Assembly: GCA_963782465.1 (NCBI GenBank) | Contig: CAWAJR010000006.1 | Location: 558,001-622,000 of the forward strand | Direction: 5' to 3' | Origin: JAODBJ01 sp963782465 | GTDB lineage: Bacteria; Actinomycetota; Acidimicrobiia; IMCC26256; PALSA-610 | DNA: 64,000 nt | Shown here: one piece after another, positions 1 to 8,677 of the stretch | How positions within the stretch are numbered: the first letter of the stretch is position 1 | How the letters are laid out: each line of letters begins with the position of its first letter | Position numbers and translations under genes: made by a program | The notes under the pieces: generated by a model | Database searches by the model: none | Told to the model about the DNA's origin: nothing | The model's input: only the letters and a program-made list of their open reading frames with translations

Positions 1-606
1 GTGCGCTTCGAGCACGGCCGGGTCGAGCGGGTCCGACAGGCCGCGCCGCTCGCAACGGCGCAGCGCCTCCGCGACGACCTTGCGCAGCTGCCAGGTGTAC
101 ACCTCGGCCTTCCCCGACTGGGGGTAGATCGGCACGATCACGCCGGTCTTCTCGGCGCCGTCGCCCACGTTGCCGACGACGTCGACCACGGGGTTCGTCA
201 TCTGCCGTTTCCCGCGGTACACGTCGACCTTGCCGAAGAACGCGGCCTCGGTACCGACCGAGAGTTGCTTCTGGCGCCAGCTTTGATTGAAGAACGTGAG
301 GTTGAGCAACGACGTGCCGTCGTGCACGACGACCTCGACGAGCGCGCGTCCTTGCCGCGTCCGCCGGCCCGCAACTCGTTTCACTTCACCGAAGACGGTC
401 GCTTCCTCGCCGATCTTCAAGTCGGCGATGTCGGCCCGCTTGGTGCGATCGACGAAGCGTCGCGGGTAGTGCTGCAGCACGTCGAGCACGGTCTCGATGC
501 CCATGATCGACAGCCGTTCCTCGAGTTTCGGCCCGACCGCGTCCAGTTCGCCGACCGGTCGGTCGGCGAGTTCGCGCAACGTGATCCCGGCGGTGCGCTC
601 GGTCAC
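1..606 (-). CDS. recG: ATP-dependent DNA helicase RecG, N-terminal part (runs off window)
   Basis: The first 202 codons are present; the rest lies beyond the left edge. RecG remodels stalled replication forks and branched DNA. The visible part is the wedge region: a helix-hairpin-like start (GPKLEERLSIMGIETVLDVL, about residues 25-44), then YPRRFVDRTK and an OB-fold stretch (FGEVKRV...GRALVEVVVHDG...LTFFNQSW), as in the family. The helicase motifs are not in view. The GTG start overlaps the stop of the upstream kinase gene in GTGA, so the two are probably translationally coupled. A FakA/YloV-like gene before recG, with rpmB nearby, matches the neighbourhood known from Firmicutes and supports the call. 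Confidence 0.9.
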   Translation of the reverse strand, partial: MTERTAGITLRELADRPVGELDAVGPKLEERLSIMGIETVLDVLQHYPRRFVDRTKRADIADLKIGEEATVFGEVKRVAGRRTRQGRALVEVVVHDGTSLLNLTFFNQSWRQKQLSVGTEAAFFGKVDVYRGKRQMTNPVVDVVGNVGDGAEKTGVIVPIYPQSGKAEVYTWQLRKVVAEALRRCERRGLSDPLDPAVLEAH

Positions 607-2252
607 TCCACGCCGACGAGGTACGGGTACAGCGGCTGGCCGCCGTCGTGGAACTCGACTTCGACGTGCGGGTACGCGAACTCGAGATGTTCCTTGATCC
701 GGTTCGTGTCGTGCGCCTTCGCGTCCTGTCCGCACAGCACGGTCACGATCTCGCTGTCGTCGTCGACGAGTTGCGAGAGCAAGGCGGTCATCGCCTCGAC
801 GGGAGTGCTCGCCGCGGCGCGGATGCCGTCACGGGAGAGCGCGATCCAATCGCCCTCTTCGATCGTCTGGCCACCCGATACCGAGGCGCGTACCGCTCGG
901 GTCACCTCGCCGCTGCGCACCCGCGACATCGAGTCGGTCATCGCCTCGCGGTTGACCTCGATGTCGGCGTCGGGGTCGTACCCGACCAGCGCCGCGAGCG
1001 CCTCGGTGACACTGGTCGTCGGGACGACGACAACGGTGCGCTCGGTGAGCCCGTCGACCTGCTGCGCGACCGGCACGATGTTCTTGTTGTTCGGCAGCAC
1101 GATCACCGCATCGGACGAACATGCCTCGACCGCCTCGAGGATCTGCGCGGTCGACGGGTTCATCGACTGCCCACCCGCGACGACCTGCGCGACCCCGAGG
1201 CTGCCGAGCAGCCGGCGGATACCGTCGCCCACCGCGACCGCGACCACGGCCGTGCGCGCCGCCACGGGCAGAACGTCGCCGCCGGCGTCGTGGCCCGCAG
1301 CCGCGCCGGCGCCGAGCACGCCGGCGTCGCGCACCCATTGCTCCTCCTCGACCTGCTCGAAGAGATCGGTGACGCGGATGGTTCGCGGCCGGCCGGCCTC
1401 GATACCGGCTTCGACGGCTGCACCGATGTCGTTCGTGTGGATGTGGCAGTTCCACAAACCCTCGCCGCCGACGACGACGATCGAATCGCCCACCGAGTCC
1501 CACGCCTGCTTGAACGCCGGGATCGTCGGGTCGTCGGCCTCGAGGAGGTACATCACTTCGTAGCGGAGGCTCGCGACGCTGTCACCGCGCATGTGCGCCT
1601 CGACGATCCGGGGCGTCGCGACGATTTCCGGTTCGGGGATCGGGCGGCCGTCGACCACTTCGAAGAGCGCGTCGAGCAGCAGCGCGAACCCCTTGCCGCC
1701 GGCGTCGACCACACCTGCGTCCTTCAAGACCGGCAACAGATCGGGCGTATGGGCGACGGCGTCGTCGGCGGCGGCACACGCGGACTCGAGCAGCGAAACG
1801 AGCCCGTTGCCCGAATGTCGCTCCGAAGCCTCTGCCGCGGCCCGTACGACGGTGAGAATGGTGCCTTCCACCGGGCGCATCACCGCCTGGTACGCGGCGT
1901 CGCTCGCCCTGCGCAGGCCGCTGGCGAGCGCGTTCGAATCGACCGTTTCGAGCGGCGTGAAGACCTCGGCGAAACCCCGCAAGATCTGCGAGAGGATGAC
2001 CCCCGAATTGCCCCGAGCGCCCATGAGCGAACCCCGGCTGACCGCGTGGCAAACCTCGGCCATCGACTCCGCGGTCTCGAGTTCGGCGCTGACCGATTCG
2101 AGCGTGAGCGCCATATTCGTGCCCGTATCCCCGTCGGGGACGGGGTAGACGTTCAGGCGGTTCAACTCCTCCTGGTGCGCGCGGAGCGCGTCGCGGAACC
2201 GCAGCACCGCCCGCCGCAAGTCGGGCGCATCGAGGCGCGAGAGCGTGGGCAC
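603..2252 (-). CDS. DAK2 (DhaL-like) domain kinase, YloV/FakA family
   Basis: A 549-residue protein. The N-terminal DAK2 domain carries NVYPVPDGDTGTN at residues 34-46, the aspartate-rich Mg-ATP motif of DhaL/FakA proteins, followed by GARGNSGVILSQ near residue 85. The C-terminal half matches the long DegV-like region of YloV. In Firmicutes FakA phosphorylates fatty acids presented by a FakB/DegV partner. No partner is visible here, so that role is inferred from family. The GTG start at 2252 is chosen because the DAK2 domain begins within a few residues; the frame stays open upstream through divergent rpmB, which is a shadow. It overlaps recG by 4 bases. Confidence 0.85.
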   Translation of the reverse strand: MPTLSRLDAPDLRRAVLRFRDALRAHQEELNRLNVYPVPDGDTGTNMALTLESVSAELETAESMAEVCHAVSRGSLMGARGNSGVILSQILRGFAEVFTPLETVDSNALASGLRRASDAAYQAVMRPVEGTILTVVRAAAEASERHSGNGLVSLLESACAAADDAVAHTPDLLPVLKDAGVVDAGGKGFALLLDALFEVVDGRPIPEPEIVATPRIVEAHMRGDSVASLRYEVMYLLEADDPTIPAFKQAWDSVGDSIVVVGGEGLWNCHIHTNDIGAAVEAGIEAGRPRTIRVTDLFEQVEEEQWVRDAGVLGAGAAAGHDAGGDVLPVAARTAVVAVAVGDGIRRLLGSLGVAQVVAGGQSMNPSTAQILEAVEACSSDAVIVLPNNKNIVPVAQQVDGLTERTVVVVPTTSVTEALAALVGYDPDADIEVNREAMTDSMSRVRSGEVTRAVRASVSGGQTIEEGDWIALSRDGIRAAASTPVEAMTALLSQLVDDDSEIVTVLCGQDAKAHDTNRIKEHLEFAYPHVEVEFHDGGQPLYPYLVGVE

Positions 2253-2334
2253 GCCGCCACAGTAGTGATCCCGCTGCCGGGCGGCTGCTATCTTCCATCG
2301 GTCTTTCGGCCAGGTTCCTGTGAGAGGTTTCACC

Positions 2335-2523
2335 ATGTCGTCCGTCTGCGATCTCTGCGGCAAGCGCCCGCAGTTCGGCATGCGCCTGAGCCACTCGCAC
2401 CGGCGCAACAAGCGCCGCTGGAACCCGAACATCCAGAAGGTTCGAGCCGTCGTCGACGGCTCACCGAAGCGGGTGCACGTCTGCACGTCGTGCCTGAAGG
2501 CCGGCAAAGTGGTGAAGCCCTAG
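2335..2523 (+). CDS. rpmB: 50S ribosomal protein L28
   Basis: A 62-residue basic protein of normal L28 length. It begins MSSVCDLCGKRPQFGMRLSH and contains HRRNKRRWNPNIQ and KRVHVCTSCLK. The two CxxC pairs mark the zinc-binding form of L28. An AGAGG-type ribosome binding site lies about 8 bases before the ATG at 2335. A TATCTT hexamer at 2289-2294 is a plausible -10 box in the short divergent gap with the DAK2 kinase gene. It is a structural protein of the large ribosomal subunit, near the E site. Confidence 0.95.
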   Translation: MSSVCDLCGKRPQFGMRLSHSHRRNKRRWNPNIQKVRAVVDGSPKRVHVCTSCLKAGKVVKP

Positions 2524-2552
2524 TGCGGTCGGCGAAGCCAGCGGAGCGATAG

Positions 2553-2780
2553 GTGCAAGGCGTCGTCAAAGTGTTCGACCCCCTCACCCGTGAGGGCGTG
2601 GTCGTCACCGACACCGATCGCACCGAGTACGTCCTGTCCGCCACTGCGCTCGAAGGCTCCCTGTTCCGCCTGTTGCGCCAGGGCCAGCGAATCGTGTTCG
2701 ACGTCGACGACGACGGTCACGCGACCGGGGTCCGCACCGGTGCCGAACCCGACATGGGCCTCAACAACGCGCAGATCTGA
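2553..2780 (+). CDS. cold-shock-like OB-fold protein without canonical RNP motifs
   Basis: A 75-residue acidic protein starting at a GTG 29 bases after rpmB. Its pattern MQGVVKVFDPLTREGVVVT ... QGQRIVFDVDDDG ... ATGVRTG follows the strand order of CspA-type cold-shock domains. The RNA-contacting motifs (KGFGFI and VFVHF) are replaced by TREGVVV and EYVLS. The fold is inferred from the pattern. RNA binding, if any, would need other residues. It is probably co-transcribed with rpmB. Confidence 0.6.
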   Translation: MQGVVKVFDPLTREGVVVTDTDRTEYVLSATALEGSLFRLLRQGQRIVFDVDDDGHATGVRTGAEPDMGLNNAQI

Positions 2781-2804
2781 CGCCGAACCGCGGGCGGACG
2801 CGGC

Positions 2805-3071
2805 TCAGCGGCCGATGCTCCTGTGCCCGAACAGGCGACCCGACACGAAGAGCAGCACGAAGGCGCCGACGAACGCGACGAACATCGAGCGCAGGCCGAA
2901 CTCGCCGATGCCCTGACTGCCCGCGAGGTTGAACAGCATGCCGCCCAGCAGGCCGCCGAGGACGCCGACCAGGATCGTGCCCAGGCACCCGAGGTGACGG
3001 CCTGAACCGGTTGCGACGCGGGCGAACGCGCCGGCAACGAACCCGACCACGATCCACCCCAGGAACCCCAT
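2805..3071 (-). CDS. GlsB/YeaQ/YmgE family small membrane protein
   Basis: An 88-residue hydrophobic protein with three predicted membrane segments (about residues 3-20, 28-48 and 60-80). Glycine-rich turns (GWIVVGFVAGAFAR and GTILVGVLGGLLGGMLF) are the family signature of transglycosylase-associated/GlsB proteins. Members are often stress induced; the molecular role is not known. It lies convergent to the cold-shock-like gene and 20 bases downstream of pckG on the same strand, so it could be read through from pckG. Confidence 0.8.
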   Translation of the reverse strand: MGFLGWIVVGFVAGAFARVATGSGRHLGCLGTILVGVLGGLLGGMLFNLAGSQGIGEFGLRSMFVAFVGAFVLLFVSGRLFGHRSIGR

Positions 3072-3091
3072 ACGCCGTACCTGTTCGCTAC

Positions 3092-4894
3092 CTATTCACT
3101 GAGACGCTTCTGCAGCTCTTCGAGCTCGTCGGAGAGTTGCGTCGGCAACCGGTCGCCGAAGATCGCGTAGTGCTCCTCGATCAAGGGCACCTCGGCCCGC
3201 CAGGCGTCCTCGTCGACCGAGAGCAGCTCGGCCAGGTCGTCGTCGGTGACCTTCAAACCGTCGACCGGCAACGATCCGGGGGCCGGGAGCCGCCCGATTG
3301 CGGTGTCGACCGCTTCGGCGCGGCCGGCGCATCGTTCGAACGCCCAGGCGAGCACCCGGCTGTTGTCGCCGAAGCCGGGCCAGAGGAACTTGCCGTCGGC
3401 GCTCTTGCGGAACCAGTTGACGTAGTAGAGCCGGGGCAGCTTCTTCGCGTCGTGCGAGGCGCCGACCTCCAGCCAGTGACGGAAGTAATCGGCCATGTTG
3501 TAGCCGCAGAAGGGCAACATCGCGAACGGGTCGCGGCGGAGTTTGCCGACCGCACCCGTCGCCGCCGCGGTCGTCTCCGAACCCATGGTCGAACCCATGA
3601 ACACGCCGTGCTGCCAATCGAACGCCTCGGTGACGAGCGGGACGGTCGTGGCCCGGCGGCCACCGAACAGGATCGCCGAGATCGGCACACCCTTCGGGTC
3701 TTCCCACTCCGGGGCCACCGACGGCACCTGGGCCAGCGGTGCCGTGAACCGGCTGTTCGGGTGCGCGGCCGGCTTCTCCGAGGCAGGCGTCCAGTCGTTG
3801 CCGAGCCAATCGGTGCAGTGCGCCGGTGCGTCCTTGGTGAGGCCTTCCCACCACACGTCGCTGTCGTCGGTGAGCGCGGTGTTGGTGAAGATCGTGTTGC
3901 GCGCCAACGCCTTGATCGCGTTCGGGTTCGTGTCCATCCCGGTGCCCGGCGCGACGCCGAACATGCCGTACTCCGGGTTGATCGCGTACAGGCGACCGTC
4001 GTCACCGAACTTCATCCAGGCGATGTCGTCGCCGATCGTCTGCGCGGTCCAACCCGGAATGGTCGGCTCGATCATCGCGAGATTGGTCTTGCCGCACTGC
4101 GACGGGAACGCCGCCGCGATGTAGCGGCTCTCACCCTCGGGATTGGTGAGCTTCAGGATCAACATGTGCTCGGCGAGCCAGCCGTCGTCGCGCGCCATCG
4201 TCGACGCGATGCGCAGCGCGAAACACTTCTTGCCGAGCAGCGCGTTGCCGCCGTAACCCGATCCGAACGACCAGATCTCCCGGGTCTCGGGGAAGTGGAC
4301 GATGTACTTCTGCTCCGTGTTGCACGGCCACGGGACATCCTTCTCGCCGGGCGCCAGCGGCGCGCCGACCGAGTGGACGCAGGGCACGAACTCGCCGTCG
4401 GGGCCGAGCACGTCGAGCGCACCCTTCCCCATACGCGTCATCGTCCGCATGTTCGCGGCGACGTACGCGGAGTCGGTGAGCTGCACCCCGATGTGCGCGA
4501 TATGCGAACCGAGCGGGCCCATCGAGAACGGCACGACGTACAGCGTGCGGCCGCGCATCGCACCCTCGAACAGCGGGGTGAGATCACGTCGCATCTCGTC
4601 GGGGGCGCGCCAGTTGTTCGTCGGCCCGGCGTCGATCTCGCGCTCGGAGCAGATGAACGTTCGGTCTTCGACGCGCGCGACGTCGCCGGGGTCGCTGCGA
4701 CTCCAGAAGCTGTTCGGGCGCTTCTGGAGTTCGGTGAACGTGCCCGACTCGACGAGTCGCGCGCACAGCCGCGCGTACTCCTCTTCCGAGCCGTCGCACC
4801 ACTCCACGTGGTCGGGCTTGAGGATCCGAGCCCACTCATCGACCCAATCCAGCAGCTTTTGGTTCGTGGTCGGGATAGCCGTCGCGGAAGTCAT
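3092..4894 (-). CDS. pckG: phosphoenolpyruvate carboxykinase (GTP)
   Basis: A 600-residue enzyme, normal length for GTP-type PEPCK. It converts oxaloacetate and GTP to phosphoenolpyruvate, CO2 and GDP, the first step of gluconeogenesis. Visible signatures include FPSQCGKTNLAM (the kinase-1 P-loop with the GTP-class cysteine, near residue 265), IGDDIAWMKFGDDGRLYAIN (Mn/Mg site) and FWPGFGDNSRV-like text near the C-terminus. The ATG at 4894 has GAGG 7 bases upstream; an ATG 7 codons earlier (4915) lacks this. The enzyme fits a cell that lives on acyl-CoA-derived carbon, in line with the lipid genes nearby. Confidence 0.95.
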   Translation of the reverse strand: MTSATAIPTTNQKLLDWVDEWARILKPDHVEWCDGSEEEYARLCARLVESGTFTELQKRPNSFWSRSDPGDVARVEDRTFICSEREIDAGPTNNWRAPDEMRRDLTPLFEGAMRGRTLYVVPFSMGPLGSHIAHIGVQLTDSAYVAANMRTMTRMGKGALDVLGPDGEFVPCVHSVGAPLAPGEKDVPWPCNTEQKYIVHFPETREIWSFGSGYGGNALLGKKCFALRIASTMARDDGWLAEHMLILKLTNPEGESRYIAAAFPSQCGKTNLAMIEPTIPGWTAQTIGDDIAWMKFGDDGRLYAINPEYGMFGVAPGTGMDTNPNAIKALARNTIFTNTALTDDSDVWWEGLTKDAPAHCTDWLGNDWTPASEKPAAHPNSRFTAPLAQVPSVAPEWEDPKGVPISAILFGGRRATTVPLVTEAFDWQHGVFMGSTMGSETTAAATGAVGKLRRDPFAMLPFCGYNMADYFRHWLEVGASHDAKKLPRLYYVNWFRKSADGKFLWPGFGDNSRVLAWAFERCAGRAEAVDTAIGRLPAPGSLPVDGLKVTDDDLAELLSVDEDAWRAEVPLIEEHYAIFGDRLPTQLSDELEELQKRLSE

Positions 4895-5050
4895 ACGCGT
4901 CCTCGTACACCCCATGAGTTGCCTGGCATCTGGGAGTAGACCAGTGTACGCATGGGTCCCGGAAACCGAGAAAGGGCCGGACGTCCCGGTTCGACGCCCG
5001 AATGACCCGCCGGGGGCCCGACGACGATCTCGATTCGACGGGAGGCCGCT

Positions 5051-5287
5051 GTGGCGGTGAGCGCGTACATCCTCATCCAGACGGAAGTCGGCAAGGCATC
5101 TTCCGTCGTTGCCTCCGTCAAGGATCTTCCCGGCGTCGTCCAGGCCGACGACGTGACCGGCCCCTACGACGTGATCCTCCGGGCCGAGGCCGAATCGATC
5201 GACGAACTCGGGCGAATGGTCGTCTCCCAGGTGCAGCTCGTCGACGGGATCACCCGCACCCTCACCTGCCCCGTCGTCCATCTCTGA
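5051..5287 (+). CDS. stand-alone RAM (Lrp/AsnC ligand-binding) domain protein
   Basis: A 78-residue protein equal to only the C-terminal effector domain of Lrp/AsnC regulators (AYILIQTEVGKASSVVASVK ... GPYDVILRAEA ... ITRTLTCPVVHL). No DNA-binding helix-turn-helix is present. Lone RAM domains form ring-like dimers or octamers that bind amino acids; what this one controls is unknown. A GGGAGG ribosome binding site precedes the GTG start. It is divergent from pckG and convergent with ddl, with a palindromic repeat 5 bases after its stop. Confidence 0.85.
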   Translation: MAVSAYILIQTEVGKASSVVASVKDLPGVVQADDVTGPYDVILRAEAESIDELGRMVVSQVQLVDGITRTLTCPVVHL

Positions 5288-5292
5288 CGCGC

Positions 5293-5339
5293 GACGGGCG
5301 TCGATAGCTATCGCTATGCGATAGCTATCGACGCCCGTC
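5293..5339. repeat. dispersed double palindrome, copy 1
   Basis: A perfect inverted repeat: two 22-nt arms (5293-5314 and 5318-5339) around a TAT loop. Each arm contains the self-complementary 12-mer CGATAGCTATCG, so the element is a palindrome made of two palindromes. It sits between two convergent genes, 5 bases after the RAM-domain stop and overlapping the last base pairs of ddl. There is no T-run, so it is not a textbook intrinsic terminator. The centre reads TCGCTATGCGA, orientation A. Confidence 0.95.
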
Positions 5340-6450
5340 AGCGTTGGCGACCTGCGCGGCGGGCTCGGCGCTCGTTGCGGGCGATGGCGAGGTCGATGAG
5401 CCGGTCGATGAGCGACGCGTACGGAACCCCGCTGACCTCCCACAACCGCGGGTACATCGAGATCGGCGTGAAGCCCGGGATCGTGTTCAACTCGTTGACG
5501 AGGAAACCGCGCGCCGAGCCGGTCTCCTCGAGAAAGAAATCGACGCGCGCCATCGCGTCGCACCGGCACGCCTCGAAGGCGCGCGTCGCGAGCGACTGCA
5601 CCTCGGCGGTTTGCGCGTCGGTGAGCGGTGCCGGCGCGAGGAGTTCCGCCGCGCCGTTCTCGTACTTGTCGGCGTAGTCGTAGAACTCGGCGCCGGGCAC
5701 GACTTCGCCCGGGAGGGAAGCAACGGGTGGGTCGTCGCCGAGCACCGCGACTTCGATCTCACGCCCGACGACCGCCTCCTCGACCACCGCCCATTCGTCG
5801 TAGGTGAGCGCGGCCGCAATCGCGCCGTCGAGCTCACCCGCATCGTGCGCCTTCGACACACCGACCGACGAACCCATGTTGGCCGGCTTCACGAAGAGCG
5901 GGAACCCGAACTCGCTCGCGATCCGCCTCGCGAATGCGCCGATGTCGGCTCCGTCGCGAACGGCGTCGTAGCGCGCCTGCGGCAAACCGCACGCGGCGAA
6001 CGCGCGCTTCATCATGACCTTGTCCATGCCGACGGCCGAGCCGAGCACTCCCGACCCCACGTACGGCAGCCCGGCCAACTCCAGCATCCCCTGCACGGTG
6101 CCGTCCTCGCCGTAGGGCCCGTGCAGCAAGGGGACGACCACGTCGACCGCGAACGGCTGGTCGCCGTGCACCGCCACCAGCTCGGCCCGCGTGGGATCGG
6201 TGGGCGGGCGAACGGGTTCACCTTCCACGTCGAACGCGGCCGGGAGTGCGTCACGGCCCTTGTCGAGCAGCGCCTGCGCGTCCGACGCCAGCAACCAGCG
6301 ACCGTCGGTGGTGATGCCGACCGGAACGACCTCGTAGCGATCCGGGTCGAGGGCACGAGCGACGGCGACCGCGGTCACGCATGACACGTCGTGCTCGGCG
6401 GACCGGCCACCGAACAGCAGCAACACGCGCAGTTTCGGTCTCGGGACCAT
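5338..6450 (-). CDS. ddl: D-alanine--D-alanine ligase
   Basis: A 370-residue ATP-grasp enzyme joining two D-alanines for peptidoglycan precursors. Visible motifs are LFGGRSAEHDVSC (residues about 12-24), HGPYGEDGTVQGMLE, MDKVMMKRAF, FVKPANMGSSVGVSKA and the Mg-binding end NELNTIPGFTPISMYP. The ATG at 6450 is chosen because the family start lies just before VLLLFGGRS; upstream in-frame ATGs would add 9 residues. Its stop lies at the edge of the palindromic repeat. Confidence 0.95.
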   Translation of the reverse strand: MVPRPKLRVLLLFGGRSAEHDVSCVTAVAVARALDPDRYEVVPVGITTDGRWLLASDAQALLDKGRDALPAAFDVEGEPVRPPTDPTRAELVAVHGDQPFAVDVVVPLLHGPYGEDGTVQGMLELAGLPYVGSGVLGSAVGMDKVMMKRAFAACGLPQARYDAVRDGADIGAFARRIASEFGFPLFVKPANMGSSVGVSKAHDAGELDGAIAAALTYDEWAVVEEAVVGREIEVAVLGDDPPVASLPGEVVPGAEFYDYADKYENGAAELLAPAPLTDAQTAEVQSLATRAFEACRCDAMARVDFFLEETGSARGFLVNELNTIPGFTPISMYPRLWEVSGVPYASLIDRLIDLAIARNERRARRAGRQR

Positions 6451-6498
6451 GCGCGCACGGTACCGCCGCGCCGTCACCGATTCACGGAACGACGAGGC

Positions 6499-6870
6499 TC
6501 AGACGACCTGGAGGATCGCGCGGATACCGACCCCGACGAGGAAGAGCCCGACGATGCCGTACGCGAGTTCGAGCCGCCCCCGCGCCTTCCAGAGGTAGCG
6601 GTACGAATACGCGATGCCGACGGTGATGAACGCGACGAAGCCGTAGAACATGTGGAAGCGAGGCGCCGTGTACTTGTGGCTCGACACGAGGATCACGCCC
6701 ACGACGACCTGCAACATCATCGCGGCCTCGGCGCCGATTGTCGCCGCCCACACCCATCGGCCGCGCAAACGCGGCCACCGCCACGCGGCGAGCGCGACGA
6801 ACCCCGCGAGGCCGTTGAAGACGATCGCGATGTACCCCCAGTCGCCGTGGAACCGGCGTAACGCGCTCAT
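6499..6870 (-). CDS. four-helix membrane protein of unknown function
   Basis: A 123-residue protein with four predicted membrane spans (about residues 12-30, 40-62, 73-90 and 98-120). Conserved-looking polar spots inside or near the membrane are H8, H65 and H73 (SSHKYT and FHMFYG). Histidines at such spacing occur in some haem-binding bundles, but this is only suggestive. It follows the acyl-CoA synthetase gene by 13 bases on the same strand, so the two are probably one transcript. I do not recognise the family. Confidence 0.7.
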   Translation of the reverse strand: MSALRRFHGDWGYIAIVFNGLAGFVALAAWRWPRLRGRWVWAATIGAEAAMMLQVVVGVILVSSHKYTAPRFHMFYGFVAFITVGIAYSYRYLWKARGRLELAYGIVGLFLVGVGIRAILQVV

Positions 6871-6883
6871 CAGTACGGCAGCA

Positions 6884-8617
6884 CTAGAGCGTCTGGTCGT
6901 CGGCCGCCGCGACGAACGAGGTTTCGGCGCCGCGCAAGAGGTTCTTCAAGACCTTGCCCGCCGGGTTCCGCGGGAGCGGCTCGCCGCGCACGTCGACGTA
7001 TGCGGGAACCTTGAAGTTCGCGAGGTGCGCGGCACAGAACTCGCGCAGGTCGTCGGCGGTGGCCGTCGAGCCTTCCTTGAGTTGCACGACGGCTTTCACC
7101 TCTTCGCCCAATTCCTTGTGCGGCACGCCGACGACGGCCGCGTCGATCACGTCGGGGTGATCGAAGAGCACGTGCTCGACTTCGACGCAGTAGACGTTCT
7201 CGCCGGCGCGGATGATCATGTCCTTGGCCCGGTCGACGAGGTACAGGTAGCCCTCCTCGTCGACGTAACCGATGTCGCCGGTGTGGAACCAGCCGTCGCT
7301 GAGCGCGAGCGCGTTCGCGTCGGGGCGGCGCCAGTAGCCGTGCGACATCACCGTCGGCCCCTTCAACCACACCTCGCCGTTCGTGCGCGGCGGGGCGTCG
7401 TTGCCGCCGTCGTCGACGATGCGCAACTCCACCGTCGGGACGGGCCGCCCGACCGAACCGGAGTGCGCGAAGTAGTCCTCACCGCCGATCGCGGTCGCGA
7501 CCGAAGCGGTCTCCGTGAGCCCGTACGCGGTCGTGAGCGTCTTGCGGAGGTTCGGGAACACCTGCTCGATCCGTTCAACGAGCTCCGGCGCGGCCGGCGC
7601 GCCGCCGTAGCTCGCCCGTTGCACCGACGAGAGGTCGTACTTGGCGAGGTTGGGCGACTCGACGATGCGCCACATGATCGTCGGGACACCGCCGAACGAC
7701 GTGATCTTCTCCCGTTCGATGATCCCGAGCGCGGCGTCGGGTTCGAACCGTCCGACGGGCATCAGCACGAGCTTGGCGCCGGTGGCGTAGTTGAGCGTCA
7801 TCGTCGCGAGGCAGCCGGTCACGTGGAACAACGGGACGACGAGCAACGACGCCGACTGCACCTTCGTGTTCGCCTCCGGGGGCGCGTCACCCTTCATCGC
7901 GCTCACGAACGCGGCGCAAATGATGTTCTGCAGGTTCGCGATGACCTGCCGGTGGGTGACGGTCGCGCCCTTCGGCTGGCCGGTCGTGCCGGAGGTGTAG
8001 AGGATCGCGAGGATGTCGTCCTCGTCGATCTCGACGACCGGCATCGGCGCGTCGTCGGCGCCGGAGACCGGGGCGAGGAGTTCGGTGAACGGACGCACCG
8101 GGTGCGTGGGCCGTGCCGTGTCGTCGCCGATCTCGAACGCGTGCTGGAGATCGCGTAACGCGGGGAGCAGCGGCTGCAGCATCGCCATACGGCGCGGATC
8201 GGCGATCAACACCTTCGATTCGGAGTCGTTCAGACCGAACTCGAGTTCTTCGGCCTTCCACCACGCGTTGAGCGGCACGAGCACCGCTCCGAGGATGGCG
8301 CAGGCGAAGAACGTGATCACCCACTCGGGGTTGTTGGCCGAGACCAGCGCAACGCGATCTCCGCGTTGCACGCCCAACTCGCCCAGGTGCGCCGCGACGC
8401 GACGCGCCGCCGCATCGTGGGCGCCGAACGTGTAGCGCCGGTCGCCCTGCACCAACCACGGCAGGTCGGTGCGCAGCGCGTTCTGGTCCATGAGCTCGCG
8501 CAGCGAGTGCATCCGCTGCTTGTAGACCTGCGTCGGCACGCCTCGTACGTCTTCGACGACGATCTCGAACGGGCCTCCCGGCCCGGTGAGCTGTTCGATG
8601 GGATCGGGTTCAGGCAC
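6884..8617 (-). CDS. acyl-CoA synthetase (AMP-forming), FadD type
   Basis: A 577-residue ANL-superfamily enzyme that activates a carboxylic acid, probably a fatty or other hydrophobic acid, to its CoA thioester through an acyl-adenylate. The P-loop-like motif ILYTSGTTGQPKGATVTH lies near residue 205. TAYGLTETASVAT (A5) follows, then GWFHTGDIGYVDEEGYLYLV with RAKDMIIRAGENVYCVEVE (A7/A8 hinge). The catalytic lysine is in PRNPAGKVLKNLL near the C-terminus. The substrate cannot be told from sequence. Its ATG is 60 bases from the haem-monooxygenase-like gene on the same strand. Confidence 0.9.
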   Translation of the reverse strand: MPEPDPIEQLTGPGGPFEIVVEDVRGVPTQVYKQRMHSLRELMDQNALRTDLPWLVQGDRRYTFGAHDAAARRVAAHLGELGVQRGDRVALVSANNPEWVITFFACAILGAVLVPLNAWWKAEELEFGLNDSESKVLIADPRRMAMLQPLLPALRDLQHAFEIGDDTARPTHPVRPFTELLAPVSGADDAPMPVVEIDEDDILAILYTSGTTGQPKGATVTHRQVIANLQNIICAAFVSAMKGDAPPEANTKVQSASLLVVPLFHVTGCLATMTLNYATGAKLVLMPVGRFEPDAALGIIEREKITSFGGVPTIMWRIVESPNLAKYDLSSVQRASYGGAPAAPELVERIEQVFPNLRKTLTTAYGLTETASVATAIGGEDYFAHSGSVGRPVPTVELRIVDDGGNDAPPRTNGEVWLKGPTVMSHGYWRRPDANALALSDGWFHTGDIGYVDEEGYLYLVDRAKDMIIRAGENVYCVEVEHVLFDHPDVIDAAVVGVPHKELGEEVKAVVQLKEGSTATADDLREFCAAHLANFKVPAYVDVRGEPLPRNPAGKVLKNLLRGAETSFVAAADDQTL

Positions 8618-8677
8618 GGGCCGCAGGTTACCGGCGCAGCCCGGTTTCGAGGGTCGCCGACCGGCGCCCGAACGCCG

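Noticed and set aside
1..1563. Long plus-strand open frames over recG and the DAK2 gene, and similar ones elsewhere
   Set aside because: High GC makes long antisense frames common. These show low-complexity Arg/Ala/Ser translations and no family motifs, while the opposite strand encodes recognised proteins.
2252..2507. Longer DAK2 kinase start
   Set aside because: The open frame upstream of 2252 runs antisense through rpmB, and family alignment begins right at the GTG at 2252.
5293..5339. Palindrome as a textbook rho-independent terminator
   Set aside because: The stem is strong but no T-run follows on either strand in any of the four copies; a terminator role remains possible but not of the classic type.
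4894..5569. PEPCK with a long N-terminal extension
   Set aside because: The extension would run antisense through the RAM-domain gene and the palindrome; the protein of 600 residues from 4894 is already full length and has a ribosome binding site.
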